Shown piece after piece: positions 43,710-52,032 of a stretch of 64,000 nt of DNA. Numbering within the stretch: the first letter of the stretch is position 1; each line of letters starts with the position of its first letter. Source of the stretch: GCA-2728135 sp002728135 (GTDB lineage Bacteria > Pseudomonadota > Alphaproteobacteria > UBA828); NCBI GenBank assembly GCA_963997635.1, contig CAXEND010000013.1:1-64000 (forward strand), in the 5' to 3' direction. Below the pieces are notes generated by a model. It saw nothing but the letters and a program-made list of their open reading frames with translations, was not told where the DNA came from and made no database searches. The translations under genes and the position numbers were made by a program.

Positions 43710-45128
43710 ATGGGTAAAGAAATTCTAATAGTTGATGATGAGGTAGACATTCGCCTTTTAATATCGGGGATACTTAAAGATGAAGGATATACTACGAGGC
43801 TTGCAGGCAATAGTTCAGAAGCTCTTTTATCCTTTGAGAATAGTCCACCACCTGCTTTAGCAATTTTTGATATTTGGCTTCAAGGCAGTGACCACGATGG
43901 AATGCATCTCCTAGATGCTTTTCATAAGAGATACCCAAACCTACCAGTATTAATGATAAGTGGGCATGGTAACATAGAAACTGCTGTTTCATCTATTAAG
44001 AAAGGTGCTTATGACTTCATTGAAAAACCATTCAAGAGTGATCGATTAATCTTACTAGTTCAAAGAGCGCTTGAAGCAGCACGGTTACGCAGAGAAAATG
44101 AAGAATTAAAACTGAGAGCTAGTCCTATAACAGAGCTAGTTGGGTCATCCAGTTCTATAAATAACGTCAGAGGTGCAATAGAAAGAGTTGCCCCAACAGG
44201 TAGTAGAGTATTAATTTCTGGTCCATCAGGCTCAGGTAAGGAAGTTGTGGCAAGATTAATCCACCAAAATTCTAGAAGATTTTCTGGCCCATTTATAACC
44301 GTCAATGCCGCAATTTTAACCCCAAATAGCCTTGAGAGAGAATTGTTTGGAGAGGAAGAATATGTGGAAGGTACAAATACAGTTAACTTAAAAAAAATAG
44401 GCCTTTTAGAACAAGCACACGGAGGAACTTTGTTTATTGACGGTGTGACTGATATGCCCATGGAAACTCAGGGAAAAATAGTTCGTGTATTACAAGATCA
44501 AACATTTGAACGTGTCGGTGGATCAAAAAAAGTAGAAGTAGATGCAAGAGTTATTGCCTCAAGTATTTTGGATATAGAGACAGAAATTACTAAAGGCAAC
44601 TTTAGAGAAGATCTTTTCTACCGTTTAAATGTTGTCCCCTTAAAAATACCTGCACTTAATGAAAGGCGTGAAGATATACCAGACCTTGCAAAGTTCTTTA
44701 TGGCAATCGCTTCATCAACATCTGGATTACCCTCTCGAGACCTTACAAGTGATGCTTTGATGGCCCTTCAAGCAAGTGAATGGCCTGGTAATGTTAGACA
44801 ATTAAGAAATGTCATAGAATGGTTACTTATTATGGCACCTGGATCAAAAAATGATCCAATTACAGCAGATGTCCTCCCACCTGAACTCACAGGTGGTTCC
44901 ACAACTTTTTCTACATTGGAAAGAGATGGTGAAATTATGTCTTTACCACTAAGAGATGCAAGAGATGTATTTGAAAGAGAATATCTTACAGTTCAAATAG
45001 ATAGATTTGGAGGAAATATATCACGAACTTCAGAGTTTGTTGGTATGGAAAGAACGGCCCTTCATAGAAAGTTAAAGACACTTGGTATAGTAGATAATAC
45101 AAAAAGAAGAGATTCTATAGCATCGTAA
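43710..45128 (+). CDS. ntrX: NtrX response regulator with degenerate AAA+ domain
   Basis: The 472-residue protein has a receiver domain (about 1-120, acidic pocket DDE at 9-11, phospho-acceptor Asp54, Lys106), an AAA+ domain (about 140-370) and a C-terminal Fis-type HTH (about 437-465). Walker A is intact (GPSGSGKE, 171-178). The GAFTGA loop needed for sigma-54 contact is absent after ELFGEEEY, as is known for NtrX. The Walker-B segment reads LFIDGVTDMP: Asp244 is kept but the usual catalytic Glu at 245 is Gly. ATP may still bind but hydrolysis should be poor. It probably acts as a sigma-70-type regulator controlled by NtrY. Confidence 0.95.
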   Translation: MGKEILIVDDEVDIRLLISGILKDEGYTTRLAGNSSEALLSFENSPPPALAIFDIWLQGSDHDGMHLLDAFHKRYPNLPVLMISGHGNIETAVSSIKKGAYDFIEKPFKSDRLILLVQRALEAARLRRENEELKLRASPITELVGSSSSINNVRGAIERVAPTGSRVLISGPSGSGKEVVARLIHQNSRRFSGPFITVNAAILTPNSLERELFGEEEYVEGTNTVNLKKIGLLEQAHGGTLFIDGVTDMPMETQGKIVRVLQDQTFERVGGSKKVEVDARVIASSILDIETEITKGNFREDLFYRLNVVPLKIPALNERREDIPDLAKFFMAIASSTSGLPSRDLTSDALMALQASEWPGNVRQLRNVIEWLLIMAPGSKNDPITADVLPPELTGGSTTFSTLERDGEIMSLPLRDARDVFEREYLTVQIDRFGGNISRTSEFVGMERTALHRKLKTLGIVDNTKRRDSIAS

Positions 45129-45172
45129 AATTATTTTTTTGGAACTAAACCTTTAAACTTGAGCAGATAAAT

Positions 45173-46549
45173 ATGCGAATTATAGTTTGTGGAGCAGGAC
45201 AAGTCGGTTCTAGCATTGCACGACAGCTTGCTGGAGAAGCAAATGATGTTACCCTAATCGATCATGATGCAGAAATTGTTAGAAAAAGAGCAGATACTCT
45301 TGATGTTCGATGCATACATGGCAATGCATCACTTCCAGATGTTCTTGCCGATGCTGGTGCAAAAAGTGCAGATATGCTCATAGCGGTAACTTTTTCTGAT
45401 GAAGTCAATATGATTGCTTGCCAAGTAGGTCATTCAATTTTTGGAATACCAGAAAAAATTGCAAGAGTAAGGCATCAAAGCTATTTAGATCGTACATGGG
45501 TAGATTTATATAGAGCTGACCATATGCCCATTGACCTTATCATTTCACCAGAAATAGAAGTTGCTAGAGCAATTGAAAGGCGCTTAGAAGTGCCAGGTGC
45601 ACTTGATATGCTTAGATTTGGAGATGATAAACTTAGAGTGATCTCAATCCGATGTGAAGAAAAGTGCCCAGTAATTAATACACCTTTGCGTCAACTAACA
45701 GAAATATTTCCAGAATTAAATATTGTAGTACTTGGTATTCGTCGTAGCGATAAACTAATAGTTCCAAGAGCTGAAGATCAGATGCTCATCGGCGATGAAG
45801 TATATTTTGTTTGTGATGCCCAACATACTGAAAGAGCACTTGCAGTATTTGGACATGAAGAACCTGGAGCAAGAAGAGTAGTTATAGTTGGAGGGGGCAA
45901 TATTGGTTTATATCTTGCCAGAGATCTTGAAAAACATCACTCTGAATTGCAACTCAAGATAATTGAGGTCAATCACGAAAGAGCAAAGTATTTAGCAGAT
46001 GAACTATCTCGGACTACCGTAATTCATGGTAGTGCGCTTGACCCAGAAATCCTAAGTGAGGTTAATATTGGACTCTCAGAAGCTATGATAACAGTTTCTA
46101 ATGATGATGAAGTAAATATTTTGTCCTCATTACTTGCTAAAAGGGCTGGATGTAAACTAGTTATGACTCTTGTAAATAATCCTACTTATGCACCTCTACT
46201 TGGAGATCTTGGTGTTGATGTTGCAGTAAGTCCTAGAGAGTCAACTGTTTCTACAATTTTACAACGTATTAGGCGTGGAAGGATTATCGCAGTTCACTCT
46301 GTTCAGGATGGATTAGCTGAGATTGTAGAGGCCGAGGCAATGGAAACATCTCCATTAGTAGGCAAACCAATTTCCGAGGTAAAACTTCCCTCAGGAATTC
46401 TAATAGGAGCAATTTTACGAAAAGACCTAGTAATTATTCCGCGCTCTGACACAATTATTGAACCTCATGATCGAGTCATTACATTTGTGGCAGCGGGCGC
46501 CGTAAGAAAGTTGGAGAAACTTTTCGCAGTCAGCCTCGAATATTTTTAA
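45173..46549 (+). CDS. trkA: Trk system potassium uptake regulatory protein TrkA
   Basis: TrkA is the cytoplasmic NAD(H)/ATP-gated ring that controls the TrkH/TrkG potassium channel. The 458 residues are a tandem duplication of RCK_N and RCK_C: the first Rossmann motif is IIVCGAGQVGSSIARQLAGE at the start and the second VVIVGGGNIGLYLARDLE near residue 240; each is followed by a TrkA_C domain. trkA directly after ntrX is usual in alphaproteobacteria. No trkH is in the window. Confidence 0.96.
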   Translation: MRIIVCGAGQVGSSIARQLAGEANDVTLIDHDAEIVRKRADTLDVRCIHGNASLPDVLADAGAKSADMLIAVTFSDEVNMIACQVGHSIFGIPEKIARVRHQSYLDRTWVDLYRADHMPIDLIISPEIEVARAIERRLEVPGALDMLRFGDDKLRVISIRCEEKCPVINTPLRQLTEIFPELNIVVLGIRRSDKLIVPRAEDQMLIGDEVYFVCDAQHTERALAVFGHEEPGARRVVIVGGGNIGLYLARDLEKHHSELQLKIIEVNHERAKYLADELSRTTVIHGSALDPEILSEVNIGLSEAMITVSNDDEVNILSSLLAKRAGCKLVMTLVNNPTYAPLLGDLGVDVAVSPRESTVSTILQRIRRGRIIAVHSVQDGLAEIVEAEAMETSPLVGKPISEVKLPSGILIGAILRKDLVIIPRSDTIIEPHDRVITFVAAGAVRKLEKLFAVSLEYF

Positions 46550-46568
46550 TTCTATCAGGATATAGGAA

Positions 46569-47429
46569 ATGACACGAATAGCATATGTAAATGGTCAATA
46601 CATACCCCATGCTGAAGGATATATCCATGTTGAAGATAGAGGCTATCAATTCGCTGATGGTGTCTACGAAGTATCTGGAGTTTGGAAGGGAAGTATTATT
46701 GATGAGGATCTGCATTATCAGAGACTCAGAAGGTCTCTTCAAGAGCTAGAGATGTCAATGCCTATGTCAATAAGTTGCCTAAAAATTATTTCTAGAGAGC
46801 TAATTAAACGCAATATAATTTCTGATGGAATACTTTATCTCCAAATAACACGTGGTGTCGCACCTAGAGAACATGAATTTCCGGGAAAAAGAAAACAAGG
46901 AATTGTAATGACCTCAAGGGCTATAAAATGGCCAAAAGAAATACAGAATATTGGTGAGAAAATAATATCAGTTAATGATATTCGTTGGACGAGGCGAGAT
47001 ATCAAATCGATATCTCTTTTACCTAATATTTTAGCTAAACAGATGGCCGCTAATGCAAATGCCTATGAGGCATGGCTAATAGATGAAAAAGGATTTGTTA
47101 CTGAAGGGTCATCTTCAAATGCTTGGATTGTGGACCAAGAAAACAAAATTATCACACGTAATTTAAATGAAAATATTCTAGGAGGAATAACTAGAATGAC
47201 CATTCTTAATCTAGCCAATGAAAATGGGTTAGAAGTTATAGAAAGACCCTTCAGTATTGAAGAAGCTAAAAATGCAAATGAAGCATTTTTAACAAGCACT
47301 ACATCTTTTATCAAAGGCATAGGTAATATTGATGGAACAACTATACGTAATGGTGCTGTGGGACCAATTACTTCACAACTGCATAAACTATACATTCAAC
47401 ACTGCCAGAACCTAGAGAAAAACAAATGA
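46569..47429 (+). CDS. dat: D-amino acid aminotransferase (class IV PLP enzyme)
   Basis: Dat interconverts D-alanine and D-glutamate with their keto acids. The 286-residue fold-type IV protein has YVNGQYIPHAEGYIHVEDRGYQFADGVYE, here seen as separate stretches in residues 4-34, the PLP-lysine region ISLLPNILAKQMA, EGSSSNAWIVD and FLTSTTSFIKGI. Branched-chain aminotransferase or aminodeoxychorismate lyase are related options, but the start region and the trkA-dat-hfq neighbourhood favour Dat. Its stop overlaps the next gene (ATGA). Confidence 0.88.
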   Translation: MTRIAYVNGQYIPHAEGYIHVEDRGYQFADGVYEVSGVWKGSIIDEDLHYQRLRRSLQELEMSMPMSISCLKIISRELIKRNIISDGILYLQITRGVAPREHEFPGKRKQGIVMTSRAIKWPKEIQNIGEKIISVNDIRWTRRDIKSISLLPNILAKQMAANANAYEAWLIDEKGFVTEGSSSNAWIVDQENKIITRNLNENILGGITRMTILNLANENGLEVIERPFSIEEAKNANEAFLTSTTSFIKGIGNIDGTTIRNGAVGPITSQLHKLYIQHCQNLEKNK

Positions 47430-48085
47430 ATCCAAAAGCAGTTATTTTTGACTGGGATATTACACTTGTAGACAGTGTCAAGGCCATTCATGGGTCATTA
47501 AAACAAACGTTTATAGAATTTGGCAACCCAAGCCAAGCTTGGTCAATTGATGATGTTTTAGAATGGCTCAGAAAATCAATGAGAGTAAGTTTTAAAGATC
47601 TTTTTGGTGACCAAGCAAAGGAAGCCGCAGACTATTTTTACATACAATATCATAATAATCATTTGAAAAAAGTTAATTTAATGCCAAATGCCCTCGAAAC
47701 TTTAAAATTCCTTAAAGGCTGTAATGTTAAGCTATTTGTTGTTAGCAGTAAAAAAGGGGAACTAGTTCGTGCGGAGGCATCAACTCTAAAAATTCAAAAT
47801 TATTTCTCTAGAATTGTTGGATCATCTGACGCTATCGAAGATAAGCCCGCAAAAGGTTCAATGGATTTTGCTATAGAAAAACACAATATTACTCTACAGA
47901 ATGACGTTTGGTATGTAGGTGACTGTGGAATAGATGTAGTTTGTGCTCGCAATTCTGGCTGCTACTCAATAATAATAGGCAAAGCACCTGCTTTAGTTGG
48001 AGAAACAATTCACAAACCAGACAAATTTTTTTCTAACCATAAAGCATTTCAAGACTTTATAAAAACTAAAGTTAACACCATATAA
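47426..48085 (+). CDS. HAD-superfamily phosphatase, phosphoglycolate phosphatase-like
   Basis: The 219 residues contain HAD motif I at the start (FDWDITLVDS, both catalytic Asp present), a helical cap (about 18-90), motif II in LFVVSSKKG, motif III Lys in DKPAKG and motif IV VGDCGIDVVCARNSGC. The pattern resembles Gph-like phosphatases, but the substrate is unknown. It is coupled to dat by a four-base overlap and lies before hfq, an insertion relative to the usual dat-hfq-hflX order in the relatives I know. Confidence 0.82.
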   Translation: MNPKAVIFDWDITLVDSVKAIHGSLKQTFIEFGNPSQAWSIDDVLEWLRKSMRVSFKDLFGDQAKEAADYFYIQYHNNHLKKVNLMPNALETLKFLKGCNVKLFVVSSKKGELVRAEASTLKIQNYFSRIVGSSDAIEDKPAKGSMDFAIEKHNITLQNDVWYVGDCGIDVVCARNSGCYSIIIGKAPALVGETIHKPDKFFSNHKAFQDFIKTKVNTI

Positions 48086-48197
48086 AGAGTATTGATAAAC
48101 TATGAATATTTTTGTTTAAGTGTTCAATAAAACAACTATAATTTTAATTTGCCGAAACTACCCTAATAAATAAACATAAAAAAACGGGGGTAAAAAA

Positions 48198-48440
48198 ATG
48201 GTGAACGAAAAAACTCAGAACCTTCAGGATGTATTTTTAAACAACGCACGAAAAACAAAGTGCCCTGTTACAATTTTTCTTGTAAATGGGGTAAAATTGC
48301 AAGGTATTATCACATGGTTTGATAATTTTAGTATGTTATTACAAAGAGACACCCACGCACAGTTGGTTTATAAACATGCCATTTCAACAATAATGCCAAA
48401 TCAGAGTTTAGATTTATTTAATGAAGATAATGTGGATTAA
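48198..48440 (+). CDS. hfq: RNA chaperone Hfq
   Basis: Hfq hexamers bind small RNAs and mRNAs. The 80-residue protein has NLQDVFLNNARKTKCPVTIFLVNG spread over residues 8-31 (Sm1 motif: VFLNNARK, VNGVKLQGIITWFDNF) and the Sm2 region QLVYKHAISTIMP, in which the usual KHA motif is kept. The acidic C-terminal tail is short, as in other alphaproteobacteria. GGGGGT lies before the ATG. It is followed directly by hflX. Confidence 0.97.
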   Translation: MVNEKTQNLQDVFLNNARKTKCPVTIFLVNGVKLQGIITWFDNFSMLLQRDTHAQLVYKHAISTIMPNQSLDLFNEDNVD

Positions 48441-48457
48441 TTAATTGGAGCCAAGCA

Positions 48458-49783
48458 ATTCAGAATATTGAGAATAAAAATTCACAGGGTACCGCAGTAA
48501 TTTTTCCCATCATAGAATTACATAAGGGCAAAAAATTAGCTCACAGATGTCCAGAGGCTAGAATAGCAGAATCTGTATGCTTAGTAAAAGCAATTGGCCT
48601 TAAACCTTTATATACAGAAACTATAAATTTAAATTCGCCAAAGTCTTCGACTCTCATAGGAACTGGAAAGTTAGATACTTTAACAAAAGTAATAGATCTT
48701 TATAAAATTGAAATAGTTGTAATTGATAGTCATCTAAATGCTATCCAGCAGAGAAATTTAGAAAAGAAGCTACAAGTTAAAGTAATTGACAGAACAGCTT
48801 TAATTCTTGAAATATTTGCTGCTAGAGCAAGAACGAAGGAAGGCCGATTACAGGTTGAACTTGCCGCACTCACTTACCAACGAAGTAGATTGGTAAGGTC
48901 TTGGACGCATCTAGAACGCCAAAGAGGTGGATTTGGATTTCTAGGTGGACCAGGTGAAACACAAATAGAAGCAGATAAAAGACAAATTGATGTAAGAATT
49001 AAAAAAATTAAACAATCCTTATCTCAAGTTGTAAAAACAAGAAAATTACATAGATCTGCCCGCCAAAGGATACCATATCCAATTATCGCACTCGTTGGAT
49101 ATACTAATGCGGGAAAATCAACATTATTTAATCAACTCACAGGTGCATCTGTTAAAGTCGCCGATCAACTTTTCGCCACTCTTGATCCTACTATGCGTGC
49201 ACTAACGCTCCCTTGTGGTCAAAAGTGTATATTGTCTGACACTGTAGGTTTTGTCTCCGAACTTCCACATGATCTGATTTCAGCATTCAGAGCTACATTA
49301 GAAGAAGTAGTAACAGCCGATATAATCGTTCATGTCCGCGATATTTCTCACATAGAGACAAAAAATCAGAAATTAGACGTAATGCAAGTACTAGCGGACC
49401 TTGGTTTGGAAAATAAAACTGGAAATAATCAAATAATAGAGGTTTGGAATAAAATTGACTGCATTACAGAATCTACAAAAAACTCATTAAGATCTAGGAC
49501 ATATAAAGATTCATTGCACAGAAAAATAATGGTATCGGCCACAAATGGTGAGGGGATTAGGGCTTTGATTGATGAAATCAGTCTTAGTTTACAAAAAAAT
49601 AAAAAAATTATTACAGCATGTGTACCTATAATTAATGGTGCTATACAGGCATTAATTCATCAAAAGGGCCAAGTGCTTGAAACAAAGAGTAATGATGAAT
49701 TCACTTGGCTAACTGTCAGATTGCAGGATAGTGATATAGCTCGTATCAGCACCCAAAAAGACGTCATTATTTACCATCACTGA
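48458..49783 (+). CDS. hflX: GTPase HflX, apparent ATT start codon
   Basis: HflX is a ribosome-splitting GTPase. The frame is open from 48431 to the stop and codes for a full-length protein (441 residues from 48458), but no ATG, GTG or TTG occurs before 48890, which would delete the conserved N-domain (RCPEARIAESVCLVKAIGL, TLIGTGKLDTL, VIDRTALILEIFAARARTKEG). GGAG at 48447-48450 sits seven bases before ATT (48458), the best start. Later motifs: GGPGETQIEADKR, G1 GYTNAGKST at about 214, DTVGF at 261, NKID at 331. Not a pseudogene: there are no internal stops. Confidence 0.88.
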   Translation: MQNIENKNSQGTAVIFPIIELHKGKKLAHRCPEARIAESVCLVKAIGLKPLYTETINLNSPKSSTLIGTGKLDTLTKVIDLYKIEIVVIDSHLNAIQQRNLEKKLQVKVIDRTALILEIFAARARTKEGRLQVELAALTYQRSRLVRSWTHLERQRGGFGFLGGPGETQIEADKRQIDVRIKKIKQSLSQVVKTRKLHRSARQRIPYPIIALVGYTNAGKSTLFNQLTGASVKVADQLFATLDPTMRALTLPCGQKCILSDTVGFVSELPHDLISAFRATLEEVVTADIIVHVRDISHIETKNQKLDVMQVLADLGLENKTGNNQIIEVWNKIDCITESTKNSLRSRTYKDSLHRKIMVSATNGEGIRALIDEISLSLQKNKKIITACVPIINGAIQALIHQKGQVLETKSNDEFTWLTVRLQDSDIARISTQKDVIIYHH

Positions 49784-49846
49784 ATAAACAGACATAAAAA
49801 ATGAAGAATTAAGGCTTTAATATTTAAAAATCATGCATCTAACTGG

Positions 49847-49876
49847 TTGACACTAAGTATTTACCCTCCATATATA
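49847..49876 (+). promoter_or_regulatory. groESL promoter (sigma-70 type)
   Basis: A perfect -35 TTGACA (49847-49852) and -10 TATATA (49871-49876) are separated by 18 bases. The predicted start falls near 49883, inside the CIRCE operator. This is the clearest vegetative promoter in the window. Confidence 0.75.
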
Positions 49877-49880
49877 TCGA

Positions 49881-49907
49881 TTAGCACTCTGTGGTCTTGA
49901 GTGCTAG
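49881..49907 (+). promoter_or_regulatory. CIRCE operator (HrcA binding site) of groESL
   Basis: TTAGCACTC (49881-49889), nine bases, then GAGTGCTAG (49899-49907): this matches the CIRCE consensus TTAGCACTC-N9-GAGTGCTAA with only the last base changed. It overlaps the predicted transcription start of groES and lies 55 bases before its ATG. HrcA bound here would repress the operon until heat or misfolded protein draws GroEL away. hrcA itself is not in the window. Confidence 0.93.
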
Positions 49908-49962
49908 GTATAAATAAATAATTTTTTTAGATTTAAGTTATGTAAATTTGGGAGATAACCCT

Positions 49963-50250
49963 ATGAATTTAAAACCCCTTCATGACCGCGTTGTGGTTAA
50001 ACGAATAGAAGAAGAAACAAAAACTGCTGGTGGAATTATTATTCCTGATAGTGCTCAAGAGAAACCAGCCCAAGGAAAAATCCTTGCTGTAGGGCCTGGT
50101 TCTAGAGGCGAAGACGGTAAAATACAAACTATGGACGTAAAAAAAGGCGACAATGTACTTTTTGGAAAATTTTCAGGAACAGAAGTCAAAGTTAATGGTG
50201 AAGACCTGATAATTATGAAAGAAAGCGACATTATGGGTATTATTGGTTAA
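49963..50250 (+). CDS. groES: Co-chaperonin GroES
   Basis: GroES caps the GroEL folding chamber. The 95-residue protein has LKPLHDRVVVKRIEEE, the mobile-loop region TAGGIIIPDSAQEKP with its hydrophobic triplet, KKGDNVLFGKFSGTEV and the C-terminal DLIIMKESDIMGII. GGGAG lies eight bases before this ATG; the upstream TTG at 49948 would place the ribosome site inside the gene and is rejected. Regulation is by the CIRCE element upstream. Confidence 0.97.
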   Translation: MNLKPLHDRVVVKRIEEETKTAGGIIIPDSAQEKPAQGKILAVGPGSRGEDGKIQTMDVKKGDNVLFGKFSGTEVKVNGEDLIIMKESDIMGIIG

Positions 50251-50292
50251 AAGATAATTAATTATAATCAAACAAAAATGGAATAACTGATC

Positions 50293-51942
50293 ATGACTGC
50301 ACGATTTCTCTCTTTTTCAGACCAAGCAAGGGAACGCATGCTACACGGCGTCGATATTTTAACAGACGCGGTCAAAGTAACTCTTGGCCCCAAAGGCAGA
50401 AACGTTCTATTTGAGACAAATATGGGGCAATTACGTGTCACCAAAGATGGTGTAACGGTTGCAAAAGAAATAGAGCTTAAAGATCGTACAGCAAACATGG
50501 GAGCTCAAATAGTCAAGGAAGCCGCGAACCGAACAGCTGAAATTGCTGGAGATGGTACCAGCACATCAACTATTCTAGCTCACGCTCTCATACATGAAGG
50601 GTCAAAAGCAGTAACATCAGGAATGAATCCCATGGACTTAAAACGTGGGATTGATCTTGCTGTTGCAAAAGCCATAAAACATATATTGTCAAAGGCAAAA
50701 CCTGTTGCTAATCATGATCAAATTACTCGGGTCGGGACCGTAGCCTCTAATAACAATAAAGAAGTTGGAGAAATGATCTCTAAAGCGATGAAAGAGGTGG
50801 GAGAAGACGGCGTCATAACAGTAGAAGAGGGTTCAGGAAGAGAAAATGAACTCGAAATTGTAGAGGGTATGCGTTTAGATAAAGGTTTCATTTCACCTTA
50901 CTTTGTAACTGAAAAAAATGGTTTGGTTTCTAACCTTTTAGACGCGTATATATTAATTGCAGATCATAAAATATCCGACGCTAAAGCACTTATTAATTTA
51001 ATGGAAAAAGTAACCTCGGAAGGTAAAGGGCGTTCACTATTTATAATAGCTGATGATGTTGAAGGTGATTCTCTTGCAGCAATGGTAGTAAACCACATGC
51101 GAGGTGTCCTTAAGTGTGCAGCAATAAAAGCACCTTCTTTTGGTGACCGGAGAAAAGGAATATTAGAAGACATTGCTATTCTAACTGGAGGAAAAGTTTT
51201 AACCGAAGAACTCGGCTCAAAATTAGAAGATCTAAATCTGAATGAACTTGGAAATGCAAAAAGAATAGAGATGGACAAAGACGAAACCATGATTGTGGGT
51301 GCAAAAGGAAGCAACCAATCAGTAAAAGATCGTTGCGATCAAATTAGACGGGCTATGGCATCTGAAGATTCTGAATATGAAAAGGAAAGATATCAAGAAC
51401 GTCTAGCGCGTCTCGTAGGTGGAGTAGCTATCTTACGTATAGGCGGATCTAGCGAAGCTGAAGTGAAAGAGAAAAAAGACTTAGTTGACGATGCTCTCCA
51501 TGCAACACGTTGTGCTGTAGAAGAGGGGATAGTTCCTGGGGGAGGAGTTGCCCTGCTATACGCATCTAAATCACTTAAACGACTTAAGGGTGAAAATTCT
51601 GACCAAGATCGAGGGATTGAGATTGTTAGAGAGGCTCTTTCAGCTTCAGTGAAAGCTATAGCAGATAATGCTGGTGCAAAAGGAGAACTTGTAGCCAGCA
51701 AACTCTTAGATCAAAAAGATCAAGAATATGGTTACGATGCAGCAATAGGAAAATACTGTAACCTTGTTAAAGCTGGAATCATTGACCCTGCAAAAGTAGT
51801 CAGAACAGCCTTACTAGATGCTGCATCAGTCGCAAACTCAATAATAACTGCAGAAGCAGCTATAGTTGAAGATGATACCGCACATGAAGTAGAAGAAGAT
51901 GAGGAGGACAAATACATAGGAACTGCGTACGATAATTACTAA
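50293..51942 (+). CDS. groEL: Chaperonin GroEL with acidic C-terminal tail
   Basis: The 549-residue protein has the equatorial ATP site (VTLGPKGRNV, TKDGVTVAKEI, GDGTSTST with the conserved Asp), the apical FISPYFVTEKNG region, and VDDALHATRCAVEEGIVPGGG. It diverges from typical GroEL: the usual GDGTTTATVLA is GDGTSTSTILA, and the N-terminus is MTARFLSFSDQARERML. The C-terminus lacks the Gly-Gly-Met repeats that line the cavity; it ends in EVEEDEEDKYIGTAYDNY. Alphaproteobacteria often have several groEL copies, so a second, canonical copy elsewhere is possible. Confidence 0.96.
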   Translation: MTARFLSFSDQARERMLHGVDILTDAVKVTLGPKGRNVLFETNMGQLRVTKDGVTVAKEIELKDRTANMGAQIVKEAANRTAEIAGDGTSTSTILAHALIHEGSKAVTSGMNPMDLKRGIDLAVAKAIKHILSKAKPVANHDQITRVGTVASNNNKEVGEMISKAMKEVGEDGVITVEEGSGRENELEIVEGMRLDKGFISPYFVTEKNGLVSNLLDAYILIADHKISDAKALINLMEKVTSEGKGRSLFIIADDVEGDSLAAMVVNHMRGVLKCAAIKAPSFGDRRKGILEDIAILTGGKVLTEELGSKLEDLNLNELGNAKRIEMDKDETMIVGAKGSNQSVKDRCDQIRRAMASEDSEYEKERYQERLARLVGGVAILRIGGSSEAEVKEKKDLVDDALHATRCAVEEGIVPGGGVALLYASKSLKRLKGENSDQDRGIEIVREALSASVKAIADNAGAKGELVASKLLDQKDQEYGYDAAIGKYCNLVKAGIIDPAKVVRTALLDAASVANSIITAEAAIVEDDTAHEVEEDEEDKYIGTAYDNY

Positions 51943-51951
51943 AATTCCTTC

Positions 51952-51985
51952 TAACACTTCAATTTTCAAGTGTTATGTTTTGATT
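51952..51985 (+). terminator. Intrinsic terminator after groEL
   Basis: TAACACTT (51952-51959) pairs perfectly with AAGTGTTA (51968-51975) around an eight-base loop, followed by TGTTTTGATTT. It starts ten bases after the groEL stop, between convergent groEL and mazG. The T-tract is interrupted, so efficiency may be moderate. Confidence 0.65.
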
Positions 51986-52032
51986 TAAGTCTTATTAGTG
52001 TGTGGTAACAGGGTTTTTTCCCTGAAAGGTTT

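Noticed and set aside
43710..45128. NtrX as a canonical sigma-54 activator
   Set aside because: The GAFTGA loop is absent and the Walker-B Glu is Gly, so sigma-54 activation is not supported.
48890..49783. hflX as a truncated gene or pseudogene starting at TTG 48890
   Set aside because: The frame upstream is open and codes for the conserved HflX N-terminal domain without stops or frameshift; a truncated reading is an artefact of requiring a standard start codon.
52009..52024. Hairpin CAGGG-TTTTTT-CCCTG after mazG
   Set aside because: Only five base pairs and no following T-tract in the mazG direction; not strong enough to call as a terminator.
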